Shown here: piece after piece, positions 27,312-37,867 of the stretch
Layout: the number at the start of each line of letters is the position of its first letter
Numbering within the stretch: position 1 is the stretch's first letter
From: Candidimonas humi
GTDB lineage: Bacteria; Pseudomonadota; Gammaproteobacteria; Burkholderiales; Burkholderiaceae_B
DNA: 64,000 nucleotides
NCBI RefSeq assembly: GCF_019166065.1
Contig: NZ_JAHTBN010000003.1
Span: 558,001-622,000, forward strand
Direction of reading: 5' to 3'
Position numbers and translations under genes: made by a program
The notes under the pieces: model-generated
What the model was told of the DNA's origin: nothing
Database searches by the model: none
What the model saw: only the letters and a program-made list of their open reading frames with translations

Positions 27312-29378
27312 ATGCAGAACACGAATTCAATATCGCTTTATCTCGTCATTGCCTTCGCACCGCTGGTCACTGCCATCATGGCGGGCTTCTGGGGCACGGG
27401 CTTCCTGGGCCGCTCGGTCAATCGCCGCGCCTCCCACTACCTGACCATAGCCGGCGTGTTCATCTCATTCGTCTGCTCGGTGGCGGTGCTGTTCCAGGTG
27501 CTGGGCGGCCAGGGCTATGACGGCACGGTCTATACCTGGACCCTGATCGGCCATACCCCGCTGGAAATCGGCTTCCTGATCGACCCGCTGTCGGCGCTGA
27601 TGATGGTGGTGGTGACTTCGGTATCGCTGATGGTGCACATCTACACCATCGGCTACATGGCCGACGATCCAGGCTACCAGCGCTTCTTCTCGTATATATC
27701 GCTGTTCACCTTCTCGATGCTGATGCTGGTCATGTCCAATAACATGCTCCAGTTGTTCTTCGGATGGGAAGCCGTGGGCCTGGTGTCCTACCTGCTGATC
27801 GGTTTCTGGTATACCCGGCCGACCGCGATCTTCGCCAATCTCAAGGCTTTCCTGATCAACCGCGTGGGCGACTTCGGCTTCGTGCTGGGCATAGGCCTGC
27901 TGTTCGCCTACACCGGCAGCATGCACTATGGCGAAGTATTCCAGGGCGCGCAGAAGCTGGCCGGCGCGAACTTTCCGGGCACCGACTGGCACTTGCTGAC
28001 GGTGGCGGCCATTTCGCTGTTCGTCGGCGCCATGGGCAAGTCGGCCCAGGTGCCGCTGCATGCCTGGCTGCCCGATTCCATGGAAGGCCCGACGCCGATT
28101 TCCGCCCTGATCCACGCGGCCACCATGGTCACCGCGGGCATCTTCATGGTGGCGCGTTTCTCGCCGGTGTTCGAACATTCCGACACCGCCTTGTCCTTCG
28201 TCATCGTGATCGGCGCCATCGGCGCGCTGTTCCTGGGCATACTGGGCATCATCCAGAACGACATCAAGCGGGTGATTGCCTATTCCACCCTGTCGCAGCT
28301 CGGCTACATGACCGTGGCCCTGGGCGCCTCGGCCTACTCGGCGGCCATCTTCCACCTGATGACGCACGCCTTCTTCAAGGCGCTGCTGTTCCTGGGCGCG
28401 GGTTCGGTCATCATCGGCATGCACCACGACCAGGACATTCGCAACATGGGCGGCTTGCGCAAGTACATGCCTATCACCTGGATCACCTTCCTGGTCGGCA
28501 CGCTGGCGCTGGTGGGCACGCCGTTCTTCGCAGGCTTCTATTCCAAGGAACACATCATCGAAGCGGCGGCCGCGGCCGATGTGTGGGGCGCAGGCTTTGC
28601 GCACTATGCCACGCTGATCGGTGTGTTCGTGACTTCGCTGTATTCCTTCCGCGTGTACTTCCTGGTGTTCCACGGCAAAGAACGCTTCGACACTTCGGGC
28701 CACGGCCATGACGCGCATGGCGCGCATGCGGGACATGACGATCATGCTGCGCACGACGCACACGATGCGCAAGGCGGCCACGACGACCATCATCACGGCG
28801 GCGTGCCGCACGAGTCGCCCTGGGTGGTGACCTTGCCGCTGATACTGCTGGCGATTCCGTCCGTGGTGGCTGGGGCGCTGTTCATCGATCCGCTGCTGTT
28901 CGGCGGCTACTTCAAGAAGTCCATCATGGTGCTGGCCGAGCATCCGGCCATGGCCGAAATCGCCGGCGAATGGCACGGCTGGCTGGCCTACGCGCTGCAT
29001 GCCTTCATCACGCTGCCGTTCTGGCTGACGGTGGCGGGCCTGGCCGTCGCCTGGTATTGCTACCTGGTCAATCCCAGCGCCGCGACCGCGATCCGCAAGC
29101 GCCTGTCTTGCGTGTACACGGTGCTCGAGAACAAATACTACGACGACTGGTTCAACGAGCAAGTGCTGGCGCGCGGTGCGCGCTGGCTGGGCCGCGGGCT
29201 GTGGCAGGGCGGTGATCGCGGCATCATCGACGGCCTGATCAACGGCAGCGCCCGCCTGGTGGGCTGGTTCTCCGGCGTCACCAGGTATATCCAGTCCGGG
29301 TTTATCTATCATTACGCCTTTGCGATGATCATCGGCATCATGGCTTTTCTAACCTTTTTCGTGCTGACGGTTCACTGA
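27312..29378 (+). CDS. nuoL: NADH-quinone oxidoreductase subunit L
   Basis: This 688-residue antiporter-like proton-pumping subunit has the C-terminal lateral helix. Conserved stretches include FFGWEAVGLVSYLLIGFW and HAWLPDSMEGPTPISALIHAATMV. A histidine-rich insert lies at about 463-495 (a run of His-Asp and His-Ala pairs, 12 His), between membrane helices. It ends one base into nuoM (TGATG). Confidence 0.97.
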   Translation: MQNTNSISLYLVIAFAPLVTAIMAGFWGTGFLGRSVNRRASHYLTIAGVFISFVCSVAVLFQVLGGQGYDGTVYTWTLIGHTPLEIGFLIDPLSALMMVVVTSVSLMVHIYTIGYMADDPGYQRFFSYISLFTFSMLMLVMSNNMLQLFFGWEAVGLVSYLLIGFWYTRPTAIFANLKAFLINRVGDFGFVLGIGLLFAYTGSMHYGEVFQGAQKLAGANFPGTDWHLLTVAAISLFVGAMGKSAQVPLHAWLPDSMEGPTPISALIHAATMVTAGIFMVARFSPVFEHSDTALSFVIVIGAIGALFLGILGIIQNDIKRVIAYSTLSQLGYMTVALGASAYSAAIFHLMTHAFFKALLFLGAGSVIIGMHHDQDIRNMGGLRKYMPITWITFLVGTLALVGTPFFAGFYSKEHIIEAAAAADVWGAGFAHYATLIGVFVTSLYSFRVYFLVFHGKERFDTSGHGHDAHGAHAGHDDHAAHDAHDAQGGHDDHHHGGVPHESPWVVTLPLILLAIPSVVAGALFIDPLLFGGYFKKSIMVLAEHPAMAEIAGEWHGWLAYALHAFITLPFWLTVAGLAVAWYCYLVNPSAATAIRKRLSCVYTVLENKYYDDWFNEQVLARGARWLGRGLWQGGDRGIIDGLINGSARLVGWFSGVTRYIQSGFIYHYAFAMIIGIMAFLTFFVLTVH

Positions 29379-30877
29379 TGGCTAGCGATATGGCGTCTTC
29401 TACAATTCCCTGGTTAACGCTTGCGATCTTCGTGCCCATCGTGGCCGGCCTGGTGGTGTTGTTGCTGGGCAGCGACGAGCGGGCGGAATTCACGCGCAAG
29501 CTGGCGCTGGCCGGCTCCGTGCTGGGCTTTCTGGTGACGATCCCGATCTACACGGGCTTCAATCCGGCCACGGCCAATATGCAGTTCGTGGAAAAGGCTT
29601 CCTGGATCAAGACCTACGCGGTCAACTACCACTTGGGCGTGGACGGCATCTCGCTGTGGTTCGTGCTGTTGACTTCGTTCATCACCGTCATCGTGGTGCT
29701 GGCCGGCTGGCAGGTGATCACCAAGCGCGTATCGCAATACATGGCCGCCTTCCTGATCCTGTCGGGGCTGATGATAGGCGTGTTCGTGGCCCTGGACGGC
29801 ATGCTGTTCTATGTGTTCTTCGAGGCCACGCTGATCCCGATGTACCTGATCATCGGCGTCTGGGGCGGTCCGAACCGCGTCTACGCAGCGTTCAAGTTCT
29901 TCCTCTACACCTTGGCGGGCTCGCTGCTGACGCTGGTCGCTTTCCTGTACCTGTGGCACGTGGCGGGCGGCTCGTTCGACATCCAGACCTGGCAGCAGAT
30001 GAAGCTGGGCTACACGCCGCAGGTGCTGGTGTTCGTGGCGCTGCTGGCGGCCTTCGCGGTGAAGGTGCCGATGTGGCCGGTGCACACATGGTTGCCGGAT
30101 GCGCACGTCGAAGCCCCGACCGGCGGTTCGGTGGTGCTGGCGGCCATCATGCTGAAGCTGGGCGCCTATGGTTTCCTGCGCTTCTCGCTGCCGATCACGC
30201 CCGACGCCTCGCACAGCCTGGCCGGGCTGATGATTGCCTTGTCGCTGATCGCGGTCATCTATATCGGCCTGGTGGCGATCGTGCAGGACGACATGAAGAA
30301 ACTGGTGGCGTATTCGTCCGTGGCGCACATGGGCTTCGTCACCCTGGGCTTCTTCATCTTCAACACGGCCGGGATCGAGGGCGCGATCGTGCAGATGATC
30401 TCGCACGGTTTTGTCTCGGGCGCCATGTTCCTGTGCATAGGCGTACTGTACGATCGCCTGCACACCCGCCGCATCGCCGACTACGGCGGCGTAATCAACG
30501 TCATGCCGCGTTTCGTGACGCTGTTCGTGCTGTTCTCGATGGCCAACAGCGGCCTGCCGGCCACCAGCGGCTTCGTGGGTGAATTCACGGTGATCATGGG
30601 CGCGGTCCAGTACAACTTCTGGATCGGCCTGCTGGCGGCCACGGCGCTGATCTGGGGCGCGGCCTATTCCCTGTGGATGGTCAAGCGGGTCGCCTACGGC
30701 GACATCGGCAACGACCACGTACGCGAGATGAACGATCTGGACAAACGGGAGTTCTTCATACTCGGCCTGATGGCGATCCTGGTGCTGTACATGGGCATCT
30801 ATCCCAAGCCTTTCACCGATGTCATGCATGTGTCGGTACAGGCCTTGCTGCAGCACGTCTCCGTCTCGAAACTGTAA
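29378..30877 (+). CDS. nuoM: NADH-quinone oxidoreductase subunit M
   Basis: This 499-residue antiporter-like subunit of complex I contains [18 protein letters not shown] with the key Glu, and [17 protein letters not shown]. The ATG overlaps the last base of the nuoL stop. A second in-frame ATG 12 bp later (MASST) is an alternative start. Confidence 0.97.
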   Translation: MASDMASSTIPWLTLAIFVPIVAGLVVLLLGSDERAEFTRKLALAGSVLGFLVTIPIYTGFNPATANMQFVEKASWIKTYAVNYHLGVDGISLWFVLLTSFITVIVVLAGWQVITKRVSQYMAAFLILSGLMIGVFVALDGMLFYVFFEATLIPMYLIIGVWGGPNRVYAAFKFFLYTLAGSLLTLVAFLYLWHVAGGSFDIQTWQQMKLGYTPQVLVFVALLAAFAVKVPMWPVHTWLPDAHVEAPTGGSVVLAAIMLKLGAYGFLRFSLPITPDASHSLAGLMIALSLIAVIYIGLVAIVQDDMKKLVAYSSVAHMGFVTLGFFIFNTAGIEGAIVQMISHGFVSGAMFLCIGVLYDRLHTRRIADYGGVINVMPRFVTLFVLFSMANSGLPATSGFVGEFTVIMGAVQYNFWIGLLAATALIWGAAYSLWMVKRVAYGDIGNDHVREMNDLDKREFFILGLMAILVLYMGIYPKPFTDVMHVSVQALLQHVSVSKL

Positions 30878-30884
30878 GATCATT

Positions 30885-32375
30885 ATGCAAACTCCATTTC
30901 ATTTTGCCCTGGCCGCGCCCGAGATCCTGCTGCTTGTCCTGACGGTGGTGGTGCTGATCGCCGACGGCAGCAACAAGTCGGAAAACCGCAACGGCACTTT
31001 CGTTCTGAGCCTGTTCAGCGTGCTGGTCCTGATCGCGGTTTCGCTGTGGCAGTGGCAGGACGGTATTTCCGGTACGGCTTTCAATGGCCTGTACGTGGCC
31101 GATCCGCTGTCGCACTTCCTGAAAGTGGTGTCATATATCGCGGTGGCCGCTACGTTCATATACGGCCGCGCCTACGCCGAGCATTGCGAGATGCTCACCT
31201 ATGGCGGCGAGTTGTACACCCTGACGCTGCTGGCGCTGCTGGGCCAGATGGTGATGATTTCGGCCGGCAGCCTGCTGACGGTGTACCTGGGCGTGGAGCT
31301 GATGTCGTTCGCGCTGTATGCGCTGATCGCATTGCGCCGCGACCATGTGCGCTCGATCGAGGCGGCGATGAAGTACTTCGTGCTGGGCGCGCTGGCCTCG
31401 GGCGTGCTGCTCTATGGCCTGTCGATGATCTACGGCGCCACAGGCACCCTGGACCTGGCCCGCGTCGCGCAGGCGATCGCCAGCGGCAAGGTCGCGATGC
31501 TGCCGCTGGTGTTCGGGCTGGTGTTCATTGTTTCGGGCCTGGCCTTCAAGCTGGGAGCGGTGCCGTTTCATATGTGGGTGCCCGACGTCTACCAGGGCGC
31601 GCCTACCGCGATCACCCTGACGCTGGGCGCGGCGCCCAAGCTGGCCGCCTTCGCAATCGTGCTGCGCCTGCTCGTGACCGGCCTGCACGGTTTGGCGCTG
31701 GACTGGCAGCCGATGCTGCTGGTGATGGCGGTGCTGTCGCTGGCCATCGGCAATATCACGGCTATCGTGCAGACGAATTTCAAGCGCATGCTGGCGTATT
31801 CGACCATCTCGCACATGGGCTTCGTGTTCCTGGGCCTGCTGTCGGGCGTGGTGGCCGGGCGTCCGGACGCGACCGGCATGGCGTACGGCTCGGCGCTGTT
31901 CTATATCGTGATCTACGTGCTGACTACGCTGAGCACTTTCGGCCTGATCATGCTGCTCAGCCGCAAGGGTTTCGAGTGCGAAGAAATCGCCGACCTGAAG
32001 GGGCTGAACCGCCGTAATCCCGTGCTGGCCGGCGTGCTGCTGGTGGCGATGTTCTCGCTGACCGGCATTCCCCCCATGGCTGGCTTCTATGCCAAGCTGG
32101 CGGTGCTCGAAGCCCTGATCAGCGCGGGCCACGTGGCGCTGGCGGTGGTTGCCGTGATGTTCTCCCTGGTGGGCGCCTATTACTACCTGCGAGTGGTGAA
32201 GGTGGCCTACTTCGACGAACCCGAAGGCGAAGCTGCGAAAACGAGCGGCGCATGCGGCGTGATTCCCGGCGGCCTGATGTCGATCAACGGCGCGCTGGTG
32301 CTGCTGTTGGGCGTGCTGCCCGGCGGCCTGATGGCCCTGTGCGTGAAAGTCATAGAAACTTCATTGCATTTTTGA
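30885..32375 (+). CDS. nuoN: NADH-quinone oxidoreductase subunit N
   Basis: This 496-residue antiporter-like subunit is the last of the operon. It has [17 protein letters not shown] and [18 protein letters not shown], both diagnostic. ATG 30885 ([13 protein letters not shown]) lies 7 bp after the nuoM stop; the frame is open further upstream only within nuoM. Confidence 0.97.
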   Translation: MQTPFHFALAAPEILLLVLTVVVLIADGSNKSENRNGTFVLSLFSVLVLIAVSLWQWQDGISGTAFNGLYVADPLSHFLKVVSYIAVAATFIYGRAYAEHCEMLTYGGELYTLTLLALLGQMVMISAGSLLTVYLGVELMSFALYALIALRRDHVRSIEAAMKYFVLGALASGVLLYGLSMIYGATGTLDLARVAQAIASGKVAMLPLVFGLVFIVSGLAFKLGAVPFHMWVPDVYQGAPTAITLTLGAAPKLAAFAIVLRLLVTGLHGLALDWQPMLLVMAVLSLAIGNITAIVQTNFKRMLAYSTISHMGFVFLGLLSGVVAGRPDATGMAYGSALFYIVIYVLTTLSTFGLIMLLSRKGFECEEIADLKGLNRRNPVLAGVLLVAMFSLTGIPPMAGFYAKLAVLEALISAGHVALAVVAVMFSLVGAYYYLRVVKVAYFDEPEGEAAKTSGACGVIPGGLMSINGALVLLLGVLPGGLMALCVKVIETSLHF

Positions 32376-32544
32376 GGCAGCCCGCCGCGCACGGTTGGCG
32401 ACACACGGCTAGTGATGTACGGCCGCCAGCGTGCGACGGCATAACCCGGCCGCGGGCATGGTGAAGCCGGCTGGCCGGGCGCCTCGGGCGCATAATCCGA
32501 CACGCCCGCCGCGCCGGGCCCAGGATCGAATCGCAAGGAAATGC

Positions 32545-33087
32545 ATGGACCAGTCTTCGGCTGTTTGGATATTGATAGTGCTCGCTCTGGTGACGGCTAA
32601 TCTGCCGTTCCTGGTCGAGCGGCCGCTGCTGGTGCTGCCTTGGGCGCTGCCCGGGGAACAGGAACGCCCGCAGTGGCTGCGCTGGATCGAGTCGCTGGCG
32701 TTTTTCGTGCTGCTGGTGGCGCTGGCTTATGCGGTGCTGGTGCTGATAGGGCAATCGTTTTTTGCGGGTGCGTCGGCGGCCGCAGTAGGCTTGTTCGTGC
32801 TGAAGGTGGTGGTGGCGCTGGCCGTGGCGGCTGGGATCCTGGCATATGCGGGCTGGCGCAACCGGGGCCGCGAAGTGCACAAGTCGTTTTTCGTGCGCTT
32901 GCTGGAGGTGCTGGTCTTCTACGGCCTGGTGGGTACGTTGGGTTTCGCGTTCGAGGCAAACATCGGCAATGTGTTTCACCAGACCTGGGAGTTCTATGCC
33001 GTGACGCTCAGCTTGTTCCTGGTGCTGGGGTATCCGGGGTTTGTGTACCGGTATCTGTTGCAGCGGCGTAAGCCCAGGGGGGGGTGA
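32545..33087 (+). CDS. DUF2818-like inner-membrane protein
   Basis: This 180-residue membrane protein has five predicted spans. The start AVWILIVLALVTANLPFL and the end FYAVTLSLFLVLGYPGFVYRYL match the DUF2818 family, which is regularly found right after nuoN in betaproteobacteria. Its function is unknown; a role in complex I assembly or stability is only a guess from position. ATG 32545 follows an AAGGAA site. Confidence 0.75.
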   Translation: MDQSSAVWILIVLALVTANLPFLVERPLLVLPWALPGEQERPQWLRWIESLAFFVLLVALAYAVLVLIGQSFFAGASAAAVGLFVLKVVVALAVAAGILAYAGWRNRGREVHKSFFVRLLEVLVFYGLVGTLGFAFEANIGNVFHQTWEFYAVTLSLFLVLGYPGFVYRYLLQRRKPRGG

Positions 33088-33126
33088 GGGCGGGCGTTGT
33101 CCGGTGGGAGTGCGTCGCCGGGCTGA

Positions 33127-33224
33127 GTTCTTCAGGCGCGGCCTAGAACGGGGTACCTCCCTCCGGTGCGATACCCCACGCACCTCCGGGAGGCACCCCG
33201 TTCTCTCCGCTTGCTTCGTAGACG
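33127..33224. repeat. Palindromic repeat family, copy 1
   Basis: This 98-bp element has a 58-nt hairpin core at 33146-33203: a 16-bp outer stem with one A-C mismatch, a symmetric TCC/TCC internal loop, a 6-bp inner stem GGTGCG/CGCACC and an 8-nt loop. It lies between the convergent DUF2818-like gene and serB. The first 87 bp are identical to copy 3 at 49776. Confidence 0.9.
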
Positions 33225-33260
33225 GGTGCAGGTTTCGGTTTTGCTGCGTCGTCGAGCGGT

Positions 33261-33358
33261 GTTCTTTAGGCGCGGCCTAGAATGGGGTGCCTCCCTCCGG
33301 TGCGATACCCCACGCACCTCCGGAAGGCACCCCATTCTCTCCGCTAGTTTCGTAGACG
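33261..33358. repeat. Palindromic repeat family, copy 2
   Basis: This element has the same architecture and orientation as copy 1, 134 bp downstream of it. The hairpin core is 33280-33337. Stem position 4 has changed from C-G to T-A on both arms, stem position 10 is repaired to G-C, and position 14 is a new C-A mismatch. Confidence 0.9.
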
Positions 33359-33404
33359 CCTCGGCTGAGTTTCTTGCCCTGCGCCGCGTCCGCGTGCGCG
33401 GCGC

Positions 33405-34250
33405 TCAGCCCCGGAACCAGTTCAGCACTGCGTCCAGGCCGCTGTAGTTCAGGGCGTAGCGGGTTTGCTCGCGTACCACAGGCTTGGCACGGTAGGCGAC
33501 GGAGTAGTGCGCCAGGGACAGCATCTTGAGGTCGTTGGCGCCGTCGCCCATGGCGATGATTTGCTCGGGGGTGGCGCCGGTTTCCGCGGCCAGGGTTTGC
33601 AGATGAGTGGCCTTGGCCTGGCCGTCGACGATGTCGCCCAGCACGCGGCCGGTGAGTTTGCCTTGGTCGATTTCGAGCACGTTGGCGTGGGCCGCGTCCA
33701 GGCCCAGGCGCTGCTTGAGCCTTTCGGTGAAGAAAGTGAAGCCGCCAGAGACCAGCATGATCTTCAGGCCGGCGGCCTTGGCCGAGACGATCAGGCGTTC
33801 GGCGCCCGGGTTGGTACGCAGGCGTTCCTGGTAGACGCGTTCCAGCGCTTCTTGCGGCACGCCGCGCAGCAGCGCGACGCGGCGCCGCAGGCTCTCGGAG
33901 AAATCCTTGATCTCGCCGCGCATGGCGGCTTCTGTGATGGCCGCGACTTCGGCCTTGCGGCCCGCCATGTCGGCGATTTCGTCTATGCACTCGATATTGA
34001 TGAGCGTGGAGTCCATGTCGGTGGCCAGTATTTTGCATTCGGCCAGGCGCGCCACGCGTTCCAGGTAGGCGTAGTCCACGCGCAGTTCGGCGCAGAGGCG
34101 CTCGACTTCGGGCCTCGATGACGGGTCGACGTCGAGCAGGCGGGTGGCGGTGTTGCTCAGGCTCTGCAGGCCGTTGGCCCCGGCGACGGCAGCGATTTGT
34201 TCGGCCTTGGCGGCATCGAGGTCGGGGGCTTGCAGTATCAGGTGGGTCAT
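33405..34250 (-). CDS. serB: Phosphoserine phosphatase
   Basis: This is a HAD-family phosphatase catalysing the last step of serine synthesis from 3-phosphoserine. The 281-residue protein has an N-terminal ACT-like region (about 1-65) and the nucleophile motif DMDST with Asp78 and Asp80. The motifs VSGGFTFF and GDGANDLKML are also present. It is transcribed in the same direction as mfd, 125 bp downstream of it, and converges with the nuo transcript across the two palindromic repeats. Confidence 0.95.
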   Translation of the reverse strand: MTHLILQAPDLDAAKAEQIAAVAGANGLQSLSNTATRLLDVDPSSRPEVERLCAELRVDYAYLERVARLAECKILATDMDSTLINIECIDEIADMAGRKAEVAAITEAAMRGEIKDFSESLRRRVALLRGVPQEALERVYQERLRTNPGAERLIVSAKAAGLKIMLVSGGFTFFTERLKQRLGLDAAHANVLEIDQGKLTGRVLGDIVDGQAKATHLQTLAAETGATPEQIIAMGDGANDLKMLSLAHYSVAYRAKPVVREQTRYALNYSGLDAVLNWFRG

Positions 34251-34375
34251 GGAATCGGGGTCAGTGGTGGGAGGAGCTCGGGTCGGCGTCGAAGGCGCCG
34301 CTTACATCGATGGCGCCTTGCGATGCGTGGACATCGAAAGCGCCGGATGATCGGGGGCGGTAGTCAGCGGCGGCC

Positions 34376-37300
34376 TCATGCCAATGCCCGCAGCACGCCG
34401 CGTATGGCGTCGATGCGGGCGCTGAGCTGCGCGCCCTGGGCGATTTCGACGCGCAGGCGATCCTGGCCCGCCAATTTTACATGCCGCTGCTTTTGCACCA
34501 GTTCGATGATGCGCAGTGGGTCGACATTGGGCTTGGGCGAAAACTGCATCACGGCCTGGGTATCGCCGGCATCGATCTTGACTATGCCCAGGGGTTCGGC
34601 GGCCAGGCGCAGTCTATGGGTGGCGAGCAGGGTCTGGGCGGCTTCGGGCAGCTTGCCGTAGCGGTCTATCAGTTCTTCCTGGATGGCGATGAGCGCATCG
34701 CCGTCGCGCGCATGCGAAAGCTTCTTGTACAGGCCCAGGCGCGCATGCACGTCGGCGCAGTAATCGGCCGGCAGCAGGGCGGGGGCGTGCAGATTGACTT
34801 CGCAGGCCAGGGCGAAGGGGGAGTCGAGGTCGGGTTCTTCGCCCGCCTTGAGGGCGCGCACCGCGGTCTCGAGCATGTCCGAATACATGGAAAAGCCGAT
34901 CTCGTGGATATTGCCGGACTGGGCCTCGCCCAGCACTTCGCCGGTGCCGCGTATTTCCAGGTCGTGCATGGCCAGGTAGAAGCCCGAGCCGAGTTCTTCC
35001 ATGGCCTGTATGGCTTCCAGGCGTTTCTTGGCGTTGGACGTGATGGCGTCTTCGCCGGGCGTCAGCAGGTAGGCATAGGCCTGGTGGTGCGAGCGCCCTA
35101 CGCGGCCGCGCAACTGGTGCAACTGGGCCAGCCCGAGGCGGTCGGCGCGATGGATGACGATGGTGTTGGCGCTGGGCACGTCGATGCCGGTTTCGATGAT
35201 GGTGGTGCACAGCAGGACGTTGTAGCGCTGCTGGTAGAAGCCTTTCATCACGTCTTCCAGTTCGCGTTCGGGCATCTGGCCGTGCGCCACAGCGATGCGC
35301 GCCTCGGGCACCAGCTCTTCCAGCCGTGCCTTGCGGTTGTGGATGGTTTCGACTTCGTTGTGCAGGAAGTAGGCCTGGCCGCCGCGCTTGAGCTCGCGCA
35401 ACAGCGCTTCGCGGATCGTGCTGCCGTCTTCGCGGCGCACGAAGGTCTTGATCGCCAGGCGCTTTTGCGGAGCGGTGGCGATCACGGAAAAATCGCGTAT
35501 GCCTTCCAGCGACATGCCCAAGGTCCGTGGTATGGGCGTGGCGGTCAGCGTTAGCACGTCGACTTCGGCGCGCAGGGACTTGAGCGCCTCTTTGTGGCGC
35601 ACGCCGAAGCGGTGTTCTTCGTCGATGATGACCAGGCCGAGGCGCTTGAATTTGACGTCGCGCGACAGCAGCTTGTGGGTGCCGATGATGATGTCGACCT
35701 GGCCGTTGGCCAGGCCTTCGATGGCCGCGCTGACTTCCTTGGCGGAACGGAAGCGCGAGAGCTCGACGATTTTTACCGGCCAGTCGGCAAAGCGGTCGGC
35801 GAAGGTCTGGGCGTGCTGTTCGGCCAGCAAGGTAGTGGGACACAGCAGCGCGACCTGCTTGTTATTGAGCACCGAGAGAAAGGCGGCGCGCAGGGCGACT
35901 TCGGTCTTGCCGAAGCCGACGTCGCCGCAGACCAGCCTGTCCATGGGGCGTCCGGAGGTCATGTCGGAAATGACAGCCTCGATGGCAGCAGCCTGGTCGG
36001 GGGTTTCTTCGAAACCGAAGCCTTCGACGAAAGCCTGGTAGTCGCTGGCCGGCATCTTGAAGGCATAGCCTTCGCGAGCGGCGCGTTGCGCGTACAGGGC
36101 GAGCAGTTCGGCGGCGGCATCGCGCACCTGTTTGGCGGCCTTGCGCCGCGCACGGTCCCACTGGCCGGAGCCGAGCTGGTGCAGCGGGGCGTGCTCGGGA
36201 TCGGCGCCGCTGTAGCGCGAGATCAGGTGCAGTTGCGAGACGGGCACGTATAGCGTGCCGCCGTTGGAGTATTGCAGGTGCAGGAACTCCATTTCGCCTT
36301 CGCCCAGGTCCATGCTGGCCAGGCCCATGTAGCGGCCTATGCCGTGCTGCGCATGCACCACCGGACCGCCTTCGCGCAGCTCGGAGAGGTCGCGCACCAT
36401 GGCTTCGACATTGCTGCTGCGTTCCTGGGCGCGGCGGCTGCGCCGTGCGCCGCCGCGTGCCTGGCTGGGGTAGAGGTCGTTTTCGGTCAGCAGCGTGACG
36501 GGTTTTTCCGCCAGGCCGAAGCCCGCGGCCAGCGGCGCGACGACCAGCGCGTAGCGGCTGTCGGATTCGAGGAAGGCGCGCAGCGATTCGGGGCGCGTGT
36601 CGGGCACCAGATCGAAGTCGGCCAGCATCTGCAGCAGGGTCTCGCGCCGGCCGGCGGAGTCGGCGCACAGGACGACGCGGCCTTCCGTGCGGCCGAGCAG
36701 CGAGCGCAGGCGCGACAGCGGGTCTTCGGCGCGCCGCAGCACCGCCACATCGGGTGCGGGCACGAAATCGGGGTGCGGGCCGTTCTTGAGCAGGGCCAGG
36801 CGGGCAAAGGCCTTGAGCCTCGAGTACAGGGCTTCGCCGTCCAGGAACAGCGCTTCGGGCGGCAATATGGGGCGCTCGCGGTCGCTTTTCAGGAACTGGT
36901 AGCGGCTGCGTGTGTCGTCGTGGAACTGGCGCATGGCTTCGTCGGCGTCGCCGACGGTGACGGCCAGCGTGCCGGGCGCCAGGTAGTCGAACAAGGTGGC
37001 GGTCTGCTCGAAAAACAGCGGCAGATAGTATTCGACGCCGGCAAAGGCGATGCCGTTGCCGATATCCTTGTAGGGCATGGCGCGCGAAGGGTCGCCTTCG
37101 AAAGTTTCGCGAAAGCGCGCACGGAAATTGTTGCGTGCTGTCTCGTCCATGGGAAATTCGCGCCCCGGCAGCAGGCGGATTTCCTTGACGGGATAGACGC
37201 TGCGCTGCGTGTCGATGTCGAAGCTGCGCATGGATTCGATCTCGCGATCGAACAGGTCGAGCCGGTAGGGCAGCGCCGAACCCATGGGGAACAGATCGAT

Positions 37301-37840
37301 GAGGCCGCCGCGGATACAGAACTCCCCCGGCGCGGTGACCTGGGTGACGTGCTGGTAGTTGGCCAGCGTGAGCTGGCGGCGCAACGCTTCTTCGTCCAGT
37401 TCGTCGCCCTGGCGAAACGAGAAGGTGTAGGCGGCCAGGAACTCGGGCGGCGGCAGCCGGTACAGGGCGGTGGTGACGGGCACCGTCAGCACGTCCACCT
37501 CTTGCAGCATCAGCGCGTGCAGCGTTTGCAGGCGTTCGGAAATCAGGTCCTGGTGCGGCGAGAAGCTGTCGTAGGGCAGGGTTTCCCAGTCGGGAAACTG
37601 GCGCAATCGCAGCTCCGGGGCGAACAGCAGCATTTCCTCGGCCAGGCGCTGGGCGGCGAGCGGGTCGGCGCACAATATCACCAGCGGCTGGCGCGCGTTG
37701 CGCGCCAGTTCGGCCAGCAGCCAGGCGTCGCCGGACCCGGGAGGCAGGGGCTGTGCATAGCGCTGGCCCGGCTTCAGGGCCGCAAGCAGTGCGGAAACGG
37801 AGGGAAGCGGGGAAGACAGGAGTGGGGTGTGTGTGGCCAT
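34376..37840 (-). CDS. mfd: Transcription-repair coupling factor Mfd
   Basis: This 1154-residue ATP-dependent translocase removes RNA polymerase stalled at DNA lesions and recruits UvrA. Domains in order are: UvrB-like N-terminus (about 1-330), polymerase-interacting domain with HAQHGIGRYMGL (near 495), and the RecG-like motor. The motor has the Walker A motif GDVGFGKTE (near 637), a DEEH box and TLTATPIPRTLGMSL. Next comes the second helicase half with QLRGRVGRS, and then a C-terminal regulatory domain. ATG 37840 (MATHTPLL) is 27 bp from the divergent ispD start. Confidence 0.97.
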   Translation of the reverse strand: MATHTPLLSSPLPSVSALLAALKPGQRYAQPLPPGSGDAWLLAELARNARQPLVILCADPLAAQRLAEEMLLFAPELRLRQFPDWETLPYDSFSPHQDLISERLQTLHALMLQEVDVLTVPVTTALYRLPPPEFLAAYTFSFRQGDELDEEALRRQLTLANYQHVTQVTAPGEFCIRGGLIDLFPMGSALPYRLDLFDREIESMRSFDIDTQRSVYPVKEIRLLPGREFPMDETARNNFRARFRETFEGDPSRAMPYKDIGNGIAFAGVEYYLPLFFEQTATLFDYLAPGTLAVTVGDADEAMRQFHDDTRSRYQFLKSDRERPILPPEALFLDGEALYSRLKAFARLALLKNGPHPDFVPAPDVAVLRRAEDPLSRLRSLLGRTEGRVVLCADSAGRRETLLQMLADFDLVPDTRPESLRAFLESDSRYALVVAPLAAGFGLAEKPVTLLTENDLYPSQARGGARRSRRAQERSSNVEAMVRDLSELREGGPVVHAQHGIGRYMGLASMDLGEGEMEFLHLQYSNGGTLYVPVSQLHLISRYSGADPEHAPLHQLGSGQWDRARRKAAKQVRDAAAELLALYAQRAAREGYAFKMPASDYQAFVEGFGFEETPDQAAAIEAVISDMTSGRPMDRLVCGDVGFGKTEVALRAAFLSVLNNKQVALLCPTTLLAEQHAQTFADRFADWPVKIVELSRFRSAKEVSAAIEGLANGQVDIIIGTHKLLSRDVKFKRLGLVIIDEEHRFGVRHKEALKSLRAEVDVLTLTATPIPRTLGMSLEGIRDFSVIATAPQKRLAIKTFVRREDGSTIREALLRELKRGGQAYFLHNEVETIHNRKARLEELVPEARIAVAHGQMPERELEDVMKGFYQQRYNVLLCTTIIETGIDVPSANTIVIHRADRLGLAQLHQLRGRVGRSHHQAYAYLLTPGEDAITSNAKKRLEAIQAMEELGSGFYLAMHDLEIRGTGEVLGEAQSGNIHEIGFSMYSDMLETAVRALKAGEEPDLDSPFALACEVNLHAPALLPADYCADVHARLGLYKKLSHARDGDALIAIQEELIDRYGKLPEAAQTLLATHRLRLAAEPLGIVKIDAGDTQAVMQFSPKPNVDPLRIIELVQKQRHVKLAGQDRLRVEIAQGAQLSARIDAIRGVLRALA

Positions 37841-37867
37841 CAGGGCTTCGATTATAAAATCTCTTGC

